Source: Faecalicatena absiana (lineage in GTDB: Bacteria > Bacillota > Bacilli > Lactobacillales > Lactobacillaceae). From it: a stretch of DNA of 64,000 nt. Every line of letters starts with the position of its first letter. Within the stretch, counting starts at the first letter, position 1. The position numbers and the translations under genes were made by a program. This document shows, piece by piece, positions 19,191 through 28,603 of the stretch. The notes under the pieces are model-generated. The model made no database searches. It was not told the DNA's origin and saw nothing but the letters and a program-made list of their open reading frames with translations. The stretch is from the NCBI GenBank assembly GCA_017309015.1, contig JAEDAG010000007.1:28483-92482 (forward strand), in the 5' to 3' direction.

Positions 19191-19922
19191 TTAAAACTTG
19201 ATCTGCTTGCGCCGGGCAAAGTCGACAAACTTGAACTTGTCGGGCCGGTGGCAGGAGACCGTCAGCTGGAAGAGGGTCGTGTCGTCCAGAAAGTTCCGGC
19301 TGGCTACGACGACAATTTCGTCGCCTGGCAGGTCCATGAGCTGCTTGACGCGCTCTGGAGCCTGCTGAACGGTGATTTCCTTGGTGGCGTAGCTAATGTT
19401 CAAGCCCAAGTCCTCTTCAAAGTAGTGGTAGAGGGAAGTCTGGGCGGCTTTTAGCGGAATTTCCTTAATTGGTGGATTCAGGACAAAGTCGCAGTCCAAG
19501 ACGGCCTTGGTGCCATCGATCGTCCGCAGGCGCTCCAAATAGGTGCCTTGCAGATTCTCGTTCTCGCTGTCTGTAAAAAAGCGGGCGATCTCTGTTGGAA
19601 TTGCCTGGGCCTCTCTGAATTCCACGACCTCAGTCACGGCATTCATCCCTTGCTGCTTGGCCAATTCCGCGAAGCTCGTGATCCCGGAGATCGGGAAGGC
19701 GTAGCGGGCCAGGTCCAAGACGATCGACCCCTTGCCGCGGATGGGCTGAATCAAGCCCAGGGCCTGCAATTGCCGCAGGGCCTTTCGGACGGTTTCCCTT
19801 GAAGTTCCATAGAGCTCAGTCAGCTGGCTTTCGCTAGGCAAAAAAGTGCCTGGCTCATACAGCTTATGCTTGATCTTGTCAGCCAAGTCCTGGGCAATCA
19901 TGTCTGCTTTTGCTTGTGCCAT
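19191..19922 (-). CDS. treR: GntR-family (TreR-like) repressor
   Basis: This 243-aa regulator has an N-terminal winged helix-turn-helix (FLPSESQLTELYGTSRETV, about residues 28-46) and a C-terminal UTRA ligand domain, the architecture of TreR, which senses trehalose-6-phosphate. The ATG at 19922 follows GAGGTGATGATT; the ATG two codons upstream is too close to the AGGTG box. Two copies of GTCTAGAC in the divergent promoter region are its probable operators. Confidence 0.85.
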   Translation of the reverse strand: MAQAKADMIAQDLADKIKHKLYEPGTFLPSESQLTELYGTSRETVRKALRQLQALGLIQPIRGKGSIVLDLARYAFPISGITSFAELAKQQGMNAVTEVVEFREAQAIPTEIARFFTDSENENLQGTYLERLRTIDGTKAVLDCDFVLNPPIKEIPLKAAQTSLYHYFEEDLGLNISYATKEITVQQAPERVKQLMDLPGDEIVVVASRNFLDDTTLFQLTVSCHRPDKFKFVDFARRKQIKF

Positions 19923-19954
19923 AATCATCACCTCACTATTAATTATCAACAGAA

Positions 19955-20051
19955 GTCTAGACAAGTCAAGAGGAAAGAAAAAACCTGCTAAGTTAATTTT
20001 GTATTCCCTTACAATAAAATTGTTGACAACCTGTCTAGACAGGATTATGAT
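19955..20051 (+). promoter_or_regulatory. Trehalose PTS promoter with two TreR-type operators
   Basis: The -35 TTGACA (20023-20028) and the -10 TATGAT (20046-20051) are 17 bases apart. The spacer contains the palindrome CCTGTCTAGACAGG (20030-20043). A second GTCTAGAC core lies at 19955-19962, 78 bases upstream, near the treR side. Binding at both could repress both directions. Consensus is judged by eye. Confidence 0.75.
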
Positions 20052-20098
20052 TAAGCCGTAAAGACTTGAAACCGAATTCAAAATGAGGAGAAAGAATT

Positions 20099-22027
20099 AT
20101 GGCTAATGAGAATGTAAAGCTGCTGAACCCAGTCAAGGGTGAGGTAGTGGCTTTGGCCAAGACCAGCGACCCGATCTTCAGTCAAGGGATCATGGGCCAG
20201 GGCTTTGGCACCAAGCCGGCAAACGGGCAGGTCCTCGCGCCAGTCAGCGGACAGGTCTCCATGGTGGCTGACAGCAAGCATGCCATCGGAATCGTGACTG
20301 ACCAGGGACTGGAAGTCCTGCTCCATATGGGCGTGGACACGGTCAGCCTGAAGGGCGAGCCCTTCAAGGTCCTGGTCAAGACCGGGACAGGGGTCAAGGC
20401 TGGTGAGCCGGTGGCTGAAATGAACCTGGAACAAATCAAGGATAAGCAACTGGACCCGACGGTCATGACCTTGGTCACCAACTCAGCTGACAAGCTGTCA
20501 GGCCTAGACCTGACTGAAGGGGAGGCCGAAGCTGGCCAGGAGGTCGCGGTGGCCTACCTGAAGAGCGGCGGGGAAGCGGCTCCCTCAAGCAAGAAGCTGT
20601 CCCATAAAGAACTGGCAGCCTTCATCATCAAGCAGGTCGGCGGCAAGGACAACGTGAACAACGTCATCCACTGCATTACCCGCCTGCGCTTCTACTTAAA
20701 GGATGAAAGCAAGGCTAATGACGAAGCCCTGAAGGCCCAGCGCGGCATTTTGGACGTCATGCATGCCTCCGGCCAGTACCAGGTGGTCATCGGCAACGAA
20801 GTTGCCGCCGTCTTTGACGAAGTCGTCAAGCAATTGGGCGACTTAGGCGACGCGCCCCAAAGCCAGCCGGTAGATGACGGCAAGAATCCAGTCTCACGGG
20901 CTTTTGGCAACCTGATCGGCTTCATTACCGGTTCCATGAGTCCAGTGGTCGGCGTCATTGCCGCGGCCGGGATCATCAAGGGCCTGCTGGCCCTGCTGAC
21001 TCTGCCGCAGCTGGGGGCGCTATTGAACGTGCACAGCACGGCCTACATCACGGTCTCAGCGATCGCTGACGCGGCCTTCTTCTTCCTGCCAGTCCTGGTT
21101 GGCTTCTGCGCGGCCCAGCGTCTGAACTCTGACCCGGTCATTGCCGCGGTCATTGGGGCGGCTCTGGTCTACCCGCAATTGATCACTTGGGGCGGGCAGT
21201 ACAAGACCATGTTCGCGCTTGGCTCTTTCAAGTTCCAATTCCTGAACTACTCCTACTCGATCTTCCCAATGATCCTGGCCGCTTGGCTGGCCAAGAAGTT
21301 GGAAGACTGGCTGAAGCAGCACTTGCCGGCCTACCTGCAGATGATCTTCGTGCCTTTGATCACCATCCTGGTCGTTTCCTTGATCACTTTGGCCATCACT
21401 GGCCCAATCATCCAAGGGATCGCCAACGGGATCGCGGTCGGCATCAACTGGCTGGTCAAGTCCTCCGGCTGGCTGGGCGGCTTCGTGATTGGCGGCCTCT
21501 ACCAGCTCCTGGTCATCTTCGGCCTGCACTGGGGCGTCGTGCCGCTGGTTGCCCAGCAGATTGCCGGCTCCGGCGAATCTGCCCTGAACGCCATCATCTG
21601 CTCAACCATGATTTCCCAAGGGGCAGCCGTTTTAGCAGTGGCCATCAAGTCCAAGAAGGCCGACATGAAGGAATTGGGCTTTGCCGCCGCGATTTCCGCC
21701 TTCTGCGGGGTGACTGAGCCAGCTATCTACGGGATCAACCTGCGCTACCGCAAGGTCTTCATCTCCGGCTTGATCGGCTCAGCTTTCGGCGGCTTGATCA
21801 CGGGCTTGATGCACGGGACCATGTTTGGCTTTACTGGCGGTCTGATCGGCTTCTCCAGCTTCTTCAACCCGAAGAACCCGGCGGACCTGACCAGCTTCTA
21901 CGCCTTCTTGATTGCGTCCGCGGTTTCTATCGTGGTCTCCTTCATCGTTACCTGGGTCTGGGGCTACAATGACAACATGACCCAAGGGGCCAAGGTGGAA
22001 AAGAAGAAGCGGCCAGGCACGATGTAA
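20099..22027 (+). CDS. treB: PTS EIIABC, trehalose-type
   Basis: This single-chain sugar permease of 642 aa imports and phosphorylates trehalose using phosphate relayed from HPr. Domain order is EIIA (residues 1-150, active His76 in VLLHMG), EIIB (about 168-250, active Cys192 in VIHCITRLRF) and EIIC (about 260-630, many membrane helices). Having EIIA first is less usual than the EIIBCA order of ScrA in this window. GAGGAG precedes the ATG at 20099. It is divergent from treR and treC and followed by a strong terminator. The trehalose specificity rests on those neighbours. Confidence 0.85.
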   Translation: MANENVKLLNPVKGEVVALAKTSDPIFSQGIMGQGFGTKPANGQVLAPVSGQVSMVADSKHAIGIVTDQGLEVLLHMGVDTVSLKGEPFKVLVKTGTGVKAGEPVAEMNLEQIKDKQLDPTVMTLVTNSADKLSGLDLTEGEAEAGQEVAVAYLKSGGEAAPSSKKLSHKELAAFIIKQVGGKDNVNNVIHCITRLRFYLKDESKANDEALKAQRGILDVMHASGQYQVVIGNEVAAVFDEVVKQLGDLGDAPQSQPVDDGKNPVSRAFGNLIGFITGSMSPVVGVIAAAGIIKGLLALLTLPQLGALLNVHSTAYITVSAIADAAFFFLPVLVGFCAAQRLNSDPVIAAVIGAALVYPQLITWGGQYKTMFALGSFKFQFLNYSYSIFPMILAAWLAKKLEDWLKQHLPAYLQMIFVPLITILVVSLITLAITGPIIQGIANGIAVGINWLVKSSGWLGGFVIGGLYQLLVIFGLHWGVVPLVAQQIAGSGESALNAIICSTMISQGAAVLAVAIKSKKADMKELGFAAAISAFCGVTEPAIYGINLRYRKVFISGLIGSAFGGLITGLMHGTMFGFTGGLIGFSSFFNPKNPADLTSFYAFLIASAVSIVVSFIVTWVWGYNDNMTQGAKVEKKKRPGTM

Positions 22028-22073
22028 TTCCTCAAAGCTCCCATTTGCATGACAACTCTGAAAAACTTAAACG

Positions 22074-22106
22074 AAAAAGCTCCTGCAGAAATTGCAGGAG
22101 CTTTTT
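22074..22106. terminator. Bidirectional terminator between treB and the phosphofructokinase gene
   Basis: AAAAAGCTCCTGCA / TGCAGGAGCTTTTT is a perfect stem between two convergent genes and serves both strands. Confidence 0.9.
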
Positions 22107-22123
22107 GCATATTTAACTTGGAG

Positions 22124-23203
22124 CTACTTGTCACCGAAGGTAACGCCCATCAGGCGGGCATTGTTGACCGTCTTGCCTTCAGGGTCGACGTAGGCCAGCT
22201 TGCCGGCGGTGTCTTCCAGGGCAATGGAGTCGACTTCGCCGCGCTTTAAGACGACCAGCCGGCCAAATGACCGGTTCATGATCAAGCGGGCACCCTCAAT
22301 CCCAAAGCGGGTTGAGATGGCTCTGTCGTACGCGTCAGGGGCGCCGCCGCGTTGGGCGTGGCCGATTACCGCGGTCCGGACTTCCTTGGCTGGGAAGAGC
22401 TTCTGGAGGTCTTCACCGAGGCCAACGACGACTGACTGCCCGTTTCTGGCAGCGACCTTGGCCTTGTACTTCTTCTTAGGCAGCTTGGCGTCTTCCTTGG
22501 AGATGGCCCCTTCAGCACAGGCGATCACCGTGAAGTTCTTGCCTTGCTTTTCGCGCTGCTTGATCTTCTTGGCAATGACGTCCAGGTCGTAAGGGATTTC
22601 TGGCAAAAGAATGATGTCGCTGCCGGCGGCCAGACCAGCGTGCAGGGTAATGTGGCCGACCTTGTGGCCCATGACCTCAACGACGAAGATCCGGGAGTGG
22701 GACTGGGCCGTGGTGCGGATGTCATCCAGGTAGCGGGTCGCGACGTCTACGGCGCTTTGGAAGCCGAAGGTGTAGTCAGTGCCCCAGGTGTCGTTGTCGA
22801 TGGTCTTAGGCAGCCCGATCACGTTCAGTCCTTCTTGGGCCAGCATGTTGGCTGACTTCAAAGACCCGTTGCCGCCCAAAACGGCCAAGGCATCCAGGTT
22901 CAGCTTCTTGTAGGTCTTCTTCATGGCAGCGACCTTGTCAAAGCCGTCTTCGATGACGCGCATGTACTTGAATGGCTGGCGGGAAGTACCAAGGATGGTG
23001 CCGCCCTGGTCGATGATGCCTGAGAAGTCTTTTGGCTGCATCTTGACGTACTTCTCATGCATCAGGCCGTAATAGCCATTCTTGAAGCCGATGATTTCAA
23101 CGTCGTCGACGCAATTGTAGAGCGTCTTGGCCAAGCCGCGCATGGTCGCGTTCAAGGCCTGGCAGTCGCCGCCGGAAGTTAAAATTCCAACTCTTAATGT
23201 CAT
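22124..23203 (-). CDS. Atypical 6-phosphofructokinase
   Basis: The 359-aa PfkA-superfamily protein is predicted to phosphorylate fructose-6-phosphate to the 1,6-bisphosphate. SGGDCQALNATMRG (about residues 10-23) is the nucleotide or phosphate loop. GGNGS at 110-114 carries Gly at the position that separates ATP (Gly) from pyrophosphate (Asp) enzymes, but the usual GGDGS Asp is Asn. PKTIDND at 132-138 has the Lys seen in pyrophosphate and some ATP enzymes. It is longer than the usual 319-aa lactobacillar PfkA. The start at 23203 follows GGAGAGGAAC. It stands between the trehalose and sucrose PTS loci, perhaps to draw off fructose-6-phosphate. The phosphate donor is unproven. Confidence 0.8.
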   Translation of the reverse strand: MTLRVGILTSGGDCQALNATMRGLAKTLYNCVDDVEIIGFKNGYYGLMHEKYVKMQPKDFSGIIDQGGTILGTSRQPFKYMRVIEDGFDKVAAMKKTYKKLNLDALAVLGGNGSLKSANMLAQEGLNVIGLPKTIDNDTWGTDYTFGFQSAVDVATRYLDDIRTTAQSHSRIFVVEVMGHKVGHITLHAGLAAGSDIILLPEIPYDLDVIAKKIKQREKQGKNFTVIACAEGAISKEDAKLPKKKYKAKVAARNGQSVVVGLGEDLQKLFPAKEVRTAVIGHAQRGGAPDAYDRAISTRFGIEGARLIMNRSFGRLVVLKRGEVDSIALEDTAGKLAYVDPEGKTVNNARLMGVTFGDK

Positions 23204-23319
23204 AGTCGTTCCTCTCCGTTTAACTTGCTTTGTCTGTAACCTTTTCTTTTCTATAAATCTTAAAACAGGTAACAGCTTTAATGCAAGAAGCAAATGTTAC
23301 AAAAACTTATTTCTGTTAG

Positions 23320-23360
23320 AAAAAAGAGCCACCCGCTTAAGTGACGCGGATGACTCTTTT
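23320..23360 (-). terminator. Terminator of scrA
   Basis: Imperfect hairpin: AAAAGAGTCATCCGC and GCGGGTGGCTCTTTT on the minus strand, followed by T-rich sequence, 52 bases past the scrA stop. Confidence 0.75.
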
Positions 23361-23412
23361 ATTAATATTTTGAAGAAAGAAATTCAAGTATGAGAATGAG
23401 AATCAGTTGATC

Positions 23413-25359
23413 CTAGTGGGCCGCTACGGCTACCAGGCTGTCGCCGTGCTTGACGCTGTCGCTTTCAACGCGGTCAACGTCAGTGTAGGCGTTGGTGTTG
23501 GTGATAACGACCATCACCGTCGTGTCGTAGCCTTCCTTCTTAACGGCGTCAAGGTCAACTTCGCCAAGCTTGTCGCCCTTGTTGACGTGCTGGCCTTGGG
23601 TTACGAAGGACTTGAAGTGCTTGCCTTGCAGGTTGACCGTGTCCAGACCGATGTGGATCAGGACTTCGGCACCATCGTCAGACTTCAAGCCGTAGGCGTG
23701 GCCAGTCTTGTAGGCAACTGAAACGACGCCAGTTACTGGTGAGTAGACGGTGTTGTCGCTTGGGACGATGGCCGCGCCATCACCCATCAGCTTTTGTGAG
23801 AAGACTTCGTCGTTGACTTGTGAAAGGTCTTCTGACTTGCCGTCTACAGGAGCAACGATAACTTCGTCCTTAACGGCTGAAACCTTGGCAGCTTCGGCTT
23901 GAGCTTCAGCTGGAACTTCTTCAGTTGCAGTTTCGTCTGCGGCGTCAACTACGGCAACTTCTTCCTTCAGGTTCTTCTTCCCGTAGAGGAAGGTCAAGGC
24001 GAAGGCAACCGCGAAGGCAACGAGTTCGCAGACAACGTACATTGGGATCGTCTTTGGGTAAATTGACAGGAAGCCCAGGAAGCCGGCTGAACCGAGGGCA
24101 GCGGCTTCAACCTTGAGCAGGCCGGCCAATGCTGATGCAACGCCTGAACCGATCAGGGCGCAGAAGAATGGGAAGCGGTACTTCAGGTTAACCCCGAAGA
24201 GGGCTGGTTCGGTGATCCCCAGCAGGGCTGAGACACCGGCTGATGATGACAGACCCTTCATCTTCTTGTCCTTAGTCAAGAACCAGATAGCGAAGGTTGC
24301 GGCACCTTGGGCAACGTTGGCCATTGAGGCAACGACGAAGATAAAGTCCCCGGCCCCCTTGCCTGAGGCAAAGGCCGTCAGCAATTGCGTTTCAATGGCT
24401 GGGAATGATTGGTGAAGACCGGTCATAACGATGGCTGAGTAGCAAAGACCAAACAGACCCATGCCGACGAAGCCAGCGGTGTTGTACAGCCAGACGAAGG
24501 CGTTGGTGATCCAGTCGGAAACGGTCTTCATCACTGGCCCAACGACAACGAAGGTCAAGAAGCCAGTCAAAAGAAGAGAGATCAGTGGGGTGAAGGTAAA
24601 GTCAACTGCTGAAGGCAGGTGCTTGTGGAGCCACTTTTCCAAGATGGACAGGATCCAGATGGCAGCCAGGACTGGGATAACTTGGTATTGGTAGTTGGTT
24701 TGCGATACGTGCAGACCGAAGATGTTCCAGTACTTAGCAGCCCCGCCCAAGGCAGGAGTAGTCATGATCAAGCCCATGGCCGCGCCAAGGAATTCGTTGG
24801 CGCCAAAGCGCTTGGCGGCAGACATGCCGACCAGGACTGGCATGAACATGAATGGAGCAGCTGACATGACTTGGATCATGTCGGAAATCCCCTTAAGGGC
24901 AGGATTCAATTGAATCAATGCCTTAGTTGGGTTGAACAAGCCTGGGCTAGTCAGGAAGTTGTTGAGGGCCATCATCAAACCACCCGCAACCAGGGCAGGG
25001 ATGATTGGCACGAAGATGTCACTCAGCAGCTTGATAAAGGCCATCACTGGGTTGACCTTCTTACCAGAAGCGGCAACCTCCTTCAAGTCGTCGGTTGACA
25101 ATTCCTTCAAGCCGGTCTTCTTGATCAATTCGGCGTAGACGTTGTCAACGTCACCAGGCCCGATGATAACCTGGTATTGGCCGTTGGTCTTGAAAGTCCC
25201 CTTAACGTCAGGGTCCTTGTCCAAGGCTGCTTGGTTAACTTTCGTGTCGTCCTTGAGGACTAAACGTAAACGAGTAGCACAGTGCGCTGCGGCTACCAGA
25301 TTGTCGCGACCGACATCGGCGATCACGCGATCGGCAACCTTGCTATAATCCATTGCCAC
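23413..25359 (-). CDS. scrA: PTS EIIBCA, sucrose-type
   Basis: The 648-aa membrane protein imports sucrose as sucrose-6-phosphate. EIIB is N-terminal (active Cys27 in [11 protein letters not shown]), EIIC follows (about residues 105-460), a Glu/Ala-rich linker lies at about 475-500, and EIIA is C-terminal with the active His in [10 protein letters not shown]. The start is GTG at 25359, spaced 9 bases from AAGGAG; the ATG two codons later is too far from it. It is divergent from scrB-scrR with shared operators. Other beta-fructoside or alpha-glucoside specificity is possible, but the scrB partner favours sucrose. Confidence 0.87.
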   Translation of the reverse strand: MAMDYSKVADRVIADVGRDNLVAAAHCATRLRLVLKDDTKVNQAALDKDPDVKGTFKTNGQYQVIIGPGDVDNVYAELIKKTGLKELSTDDLKEVAASGKKVNPVMAFIKLLSDIFVPIIPALVAGGLMMALNNFLTSPGLFNPTKALIQLNPALKGISDMIQVMSAAPFMFMPVLVGMSAAKRFGANEFLGAAMGLIMTTPALGGAAKYWNIFGLHVSQTNYQYQVIPVLAAIWILSILEKWLHKHLPSAVDFTFTPLISLLLTGFLTFVVVGPVMKTVSDWITNAFVWLYNTAGFVGMGLFGLCYSAIVMTGLHQSFPAIETQLLTAFASGKGAGDFIFVVASMANVAQGAATFAIWFLTKDKKMKGLSSSAGVSALLGITEPALFGVNLKYRFPFFCALIGSGVASALAGLLKVEAAALGSAGFLGFLSIYPKTIPMYVVCELVAFAVAFALTFLYGKKNLKEEVAVVDAADETATEEVPAEAQAEAAKVSAVKDEVIVAPVDGKSEDLSQVNDEVFSQKLMGDGAAIVPSDNTVYSPVTGVVSVAYKTGHAYGLKSDDGAEVLIHIGLDTVNLQGKHFKSFVTQGQHVNKGDKLGEVDLDAVKKEGYDTTVMVVITNTNAYTDVDRVESDSVKHGDSLVAVAAH

Positions 25360-25398
25360 GAGAAAACACTCCTTACTATTTACTACATAACTTGTATC

Positions 25399-25412
25399 TG
25401 AAAACGCTTTTC
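25399..25412 (-). promoter_or_regulatory. cre-like site in the scrA leader
   Basis: TGAAAACGCTTTTC on the plus strand matches the cre consensus at 13 of 14 positions. It lies downstream of the scrA -10, a roadblock position. CcpA binding is inferred. Confidence 0.5.
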
Positions 25413-25427
25413 TTGATTTCGATTACT

Positions 25428-25466
25428 ATGATAGCGGTTACCAGCTAATATGTCAATCGCTTGACA
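25428..25466 (-). promoter_or_regulatory. scrA promoter overlapped by a ScrR-type operator
   Basis: Reading the minus strand, TTGACA (complement of 25451-25456) and TATCAT (complement of 25428-25433) are 17 bases apart. The -35 is one half of the palindrome TGTCAATCGCTTGACA (25451-25466), typical of LacI-family operators with a central CG. Confidence 0.8.
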
Positions 25467-25517
25467 CAAAATTTTACAAGAAATCTTCCGCCCAGCAATT
25501 TTATAGTATTTTTAACA

Positions 25518-25556
25518 TGTCAACCGTTTGACATGTTAGCGCTTTATTCATACAAT
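25518..25556 (+). promoter_or_regulatory. scrB promoter overlapped by a ScrR-type operator
   Basis: The palindrome TGTCAACCGTTTGACA (25518-25533) contains the -35 TTGACA (25528-25533). The -10 TACAAT (25551-25556) follows after 17 bases. It mirrors the scrA side 67 bases away. The 319-base gap between scrA and scrB is accounted for by these two promoters. Confidence 0.8.
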
Positions 25557-25678
25557 ATAAATAATCACAGAACCATTTGTGATATTGCAAAGACAGGTAG
25601 TTTCCACTATATGGTAATTCAGAGAATTTAAAATAAAATCAAATTCGGATTGTTTTTAGATTAAGCGAGGCAATAAAA

Positions 25679-27136
25679 ATGGAGTGGACAAGAGAACAAA
25701 GATATCTTCCTTATGAGAAGTGGTCAGCCTTAACCCTGCTGAAGCTGCAGAGCCAGGCAGCCAAGTCGAAGTACCAATTGCACTACCACATTCACCCGAC
25801 CAGCGGCCTGCTGAACGACCCCAACGGCTTTTCCTACTATAATGGCCAATGGCACGTCTTCTACCAGTCATACCCATTCGGCGCCGTTCACGGCTTGAAG
25901 TCCTGGGTGCACCTGGTTTCAGATGACCTGGTGACTTGGACCAACTTGGGTCAGGCCGTTCTGCCGGACACCAAGCTGGACAGCCACGGGGCATATTCCG
26001 GCTCAGCCCGCCAGATTGGCGACAAGCTCTTTTTGATGTATACGGGCAACGTTCGCGATCAAAACTGGGTCCGGACCTCTTACCAAATCGGGGCCTGGAT
26101 GGATGAAGCCGGCAACGTCACCAAGCTGGACAAGCCTTTGATCGAGGCGCCAGACCACGTGACCGAGCACTTCCGCGACCCGCAGATTCTGATGCACAAC
26201 GGCAAGTACTACGCCATCTTAGGGGCGCAGGACAAGAAGAACCAGGCTGGCAAGATCAGCATCTGGCGCACCGACAAGATTGATGGCCAGTGGGAAGACC
26301 TGGGCTACGTTGACCTGCCGGACATGGGCTACATGATCGAATGCCCGAACCTGATCTTCGTTGACGACAAGCCGGTCTTCATCTTCTGCCCGCAAGGGCT
26401 GGACAAGCGGATCACCGCTTATGACGACGTGTACCCGAATATGTACTGGATCGGCGAAAGCTTTGACTTTGACAGCGGCCATTTCGTCACCAAGCAGAAG
26501 GCCCCAATCAACTTGGACTACGGCTTTGACGTCTATGCCACCCAAGCCTTCAACGCGCCGGACGGCAACGCCTACGCCATCAGCTGGGTCGGCCTGCCGG
26601 ACTCAAGCTACCCGACTGACGATGAAGGCTGGGCCAACTGCCTGAGCCAGGTCAAGAAGCTGTCCATCAAGAAGGGCAAGCTGGTGCAAAAGCCGGTTGC
26701 GGCCATGAAGAGCCTGCGCCGCTATCCGGAAAGCCTGGCCGGGGACCTGGAATTTGATGAAGGCGGCCAGTATGAGCTTAAGCTGGCCATCAAGAAGGAT
26801 CAGGAAGGCACCTTGACCCTGGCGGCCGACAAGAACTTTGAGCAGGGCCTGAAGCTCAGCTTCTCAACGGGCAGCCACGCTTCCTTGACCTTGGACCGGG
26901 GCAATGTCGGCGCTGACGTCAACGTTGACTACGGCACCACCCGCTCGCTGGCCCTGCCAAAGAACCGGGAACTGAAGCTGCGGATTTTTGTCGACCATTC
27001 CTTGATCGAAGTCTTCGTTGACGGCGGTCAGGAGGTCTTGACCGGCCGCTTCTTTGCCCCAGCTGGCAACACCTACGCCAAGATGAGCACGGGCATCGAC
27101 TACAAGGGCAGCCTGTGGCAGCTGAAAGACATGTAG
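25679..27136 (+). CDS. scrB: Sucrose-6-phosphate hydrolase (GH32)
   Basis: The cytoplasmic 485-aa enzyme hydrolyses sucrose-6-phosphate to glucose-6-phosphate and fructose. GH32 motifs are LLNDPNGFSYYNG (nucleophile Asp), EHFRDPQI (RDP) and MIECPNL (acid/base Glu), followed by a C-terminal beta-sandwich. There is no signal peptide, unlike the GH32 protein at 1456-3183. The ATG at 25679 follows GCGAGG. It is co-directional with scrR, 50 bases apart, and divergent from scrA. Confidence 0.92.
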   Translation: MEWTREQRYLPYEKWSALTLLKLQSQAAKSKYQLHYHIHPTSGLLNDPNGFSYYNGQWHVFYQSYPFGAVHGLKSWVHLVSDDLVTWTNLGQAVLPDTKLDSHGAYSGSARQIGDKLFLMYTGNVRDQNWVRTSYQIGAWMDEAGNVTKLDKPLIEAPDHVTEHFRDPQILMHNGKYYAILGAQDKKNQAGKISIWRTDKIDGQWEDLGYVDLPDMGYMIECPNLIFVDDKPVFIFCPQGLDKRITAYDDVYPNMYWIGESFDFDSGHFVTKQKAPINLDYGFDVYATQAFNAPDGNAYAISWVGLPDSSYPTDDEGWANCLSQVKKLSIKKGKLVQKPVAAMKSLRRYPESLAGDLEFDEGGQYELKLAIKKDQEGTLTLAADKNFEQGLKLSFSTGSHASLTLDRGNVGADVNVDYGTTRSLALPKNRELKLRIFVDHSLIEVFVDGGQEVLTGRFFAPAGNTYAKMSTGIDYKGSLWQLKDM

Positions 27137-27186
27137 TTTGACAAAAAAGTTAAGCAAGTTGCATTTTTTAGAGGAAGGGGAGAATT

Positions 27187-28173
27187 ATGCGGCCAAAGCT
27201 TACAGACGTTGCCGAAAAGGCAGGCTGCTCGCCAACGACGGTGTCGCGCGTGATCAACAATCACGGCTACATCAGTCAGAAGACCAAGGACAAGGTGTTC
27301 GCGGCCATGCGGGAGCTCAACTACCAGCCCAACACCCTGGCCAGGTCCTTGCAGGGCAAGCAGACCAAGATGATCGGCATGATCGTCCCGAATATCACCA
27401 ACCCCTTCTTCGCGGAGCTGGTGGCGGGCGTTGAGCAGACCCTGGCCGATGACGGCTACAAGCTGCTCTTGTGCGATGCCGACCGCGACAGCGACAAGGA
27501 GCACCTCTACCTGCAGATGCTGGAGGCCAACCAGGTCGACGGGATCATCACGGGCTCGCACAATCTGGGACTGGAGGAATACCAGCGTGTCGGCCTGCCG
27601 ATCGTGTCTTTTGACCGGGACCTGTCTGATGAGGTGCCAATCGTCACCTCGGACAACTATCACGGGGGATGCCTGGCCACCCAGGCCCTGATCGATGCCG
27701 GCTGCCAGGACATCTATTTTGTCGGCAACCCCTCAAAGACTGGCAATCCGACCACCAAGCGCTTTTCGGGCTACATGGACACAATGGCGGCGGCTGGCTT
27801 GCCGTCGCACACGGCCCGGTCAGCCTTCTATGAGTCGCCTTTGGCCAAGTCCATGGCCATGCGCGAGCTTTTGCAAAGCGACCGCAAGCTTGACGGGGTC
27901 TTCTGCTCAGACGACCTGACCGCGATCCTGCTGCTCAAGCAGGCCCAGCGTTTGGGGATCAGGGTTCCGGAAGACTTGAAGGTGATCGGCTTTGACGGGA
28001 CCAAGCTGGTGCAGACCTATCTGCCGGAATTGGCCACGATCGTCCAGCCAATTGGCGATCTGGCGGCCTTGCTGGTCAAGCTCTTGTATGAGCGGATTGC
28101 CGATCCTGACAAGCATTTGGACAAGAACAGCTACGTCATGCCGGTCAAGCTCTTGCGCAACCAGACGATTTAG
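27187..28173 (+). CDS. scrR: LacI-family sucrose operon repressor
   Basis: This is a 328-aa LacI-type regulator with an N-terminal helix-turn-helix (TDVAEKAGCSPTTVSRVIN, about residues 6-24), a hinge helix near LARSLQGK and a periplasmic-binding-like effector domain. A strong AGAGGAAGGGGAG box precedes the ATG at 27187. Its likely operators are the two TGTCAA-N4-TTGACA palindromes between scrA and scrB. The effector is presumably a sugar phosphate; this is not shown. Confidence 0.9.
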   Translation: MRPKLTDVAEKAGCSPTTVSRVINNHGYISQKTKDKVFAAMRELNYQPNTLARSLQGKQTKMIGMIVPNITNPFFAELVAGVEQTLADDGYKLLLCDADRDSDKEHLYLQMLEANQVDGIITGSHNLGLEEYQRVGLPIVSFDRDLSDEVPIVTSDNYHGGCLATQALIDAGCQDIYFVGNPSKTGNPTTKRFSGYMDTMAAAGLPSHTARSAFYESPLAKSMAMRELLQSDRKLDGVFCSDDLTAILLLKQAQRLGIRVPEDLKVIGFDGTKLVQTYLPELATIVQPIGDLAALLVKLLYERIADPDKHLDKNSYVMPVKLLRNQTI

Positions 28174-28319
28174 CTGAATGAAACAGACAATTTGCAAAAG
28201 ATGCGGAAGAAAGGGCCAATTTCCTGTTGGCGCTTTCTTTTTGCTTTCATGTGCGCGAAAAGGAGGCTATAATCGAGGTAAGAACAGCATTGATTAGCAA
28301 GCGAAAGAAGGTAACTGCA

Positions 28320-28517
28320 ATGGACAAGAACAAGAAAAAAACGATGTTGACCCTGGCCCTGTGCTTAGGGATTCTGGGGATTTTGATCTATGCTGGCGAA
28401 GTGGCTTACGCCTTCTTGAGAGACCGCAACAAGGACATGGACTATACTTTTGACGACTTTGAGGATGACGACATTGGGCCAGAAGAGGCCGAAGCCATCT
28501 ACAAGAACGAAGAGTAG
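28320..28517 (+). CDS. Small single-pass membrane protein, unknown function
   Basis: The 65-aa product has a Lys-rich start (MDKNKKK), one hydrophobic helix at about residues 9-31, and a very acidic C-terminal tail ending EEAEAIYKNEE. The arrangement predicts one membrane helix; the topology is not certain. The start at 28320 follows GAAAGAAGG; the longer frame from 28227 has no ribosome site. A terminator follows at 28551. I recognise no family. Confidence 0.6.
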   Translation: MDKNKKKTMLTLALCLGILGILIYAGEVAYAFLRDRNKDMDYTFDDFEDDDIGPEEAEAIYKNEE

Positions 28518-28550
28518 GCTGGAAAGCGAGAAAAGTGAAAAATGAGCAAA

Positions 28551-28582
28551 AAAAGAACCAGCAGCGATGCTGGTTCTTTTGT
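28551..28582. terminator. Bidirectional terminator
   Basis: AAAAAGAACCAGC / GCTGGTTCTTTT hairpin with an AGCGAT loop, between the convergent small membrane gene and the GNAT gene. Confidence 0.88.
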
Positions 28583-28603
28583 GGTTTTATTTGTTTTCTA
28601 AGG

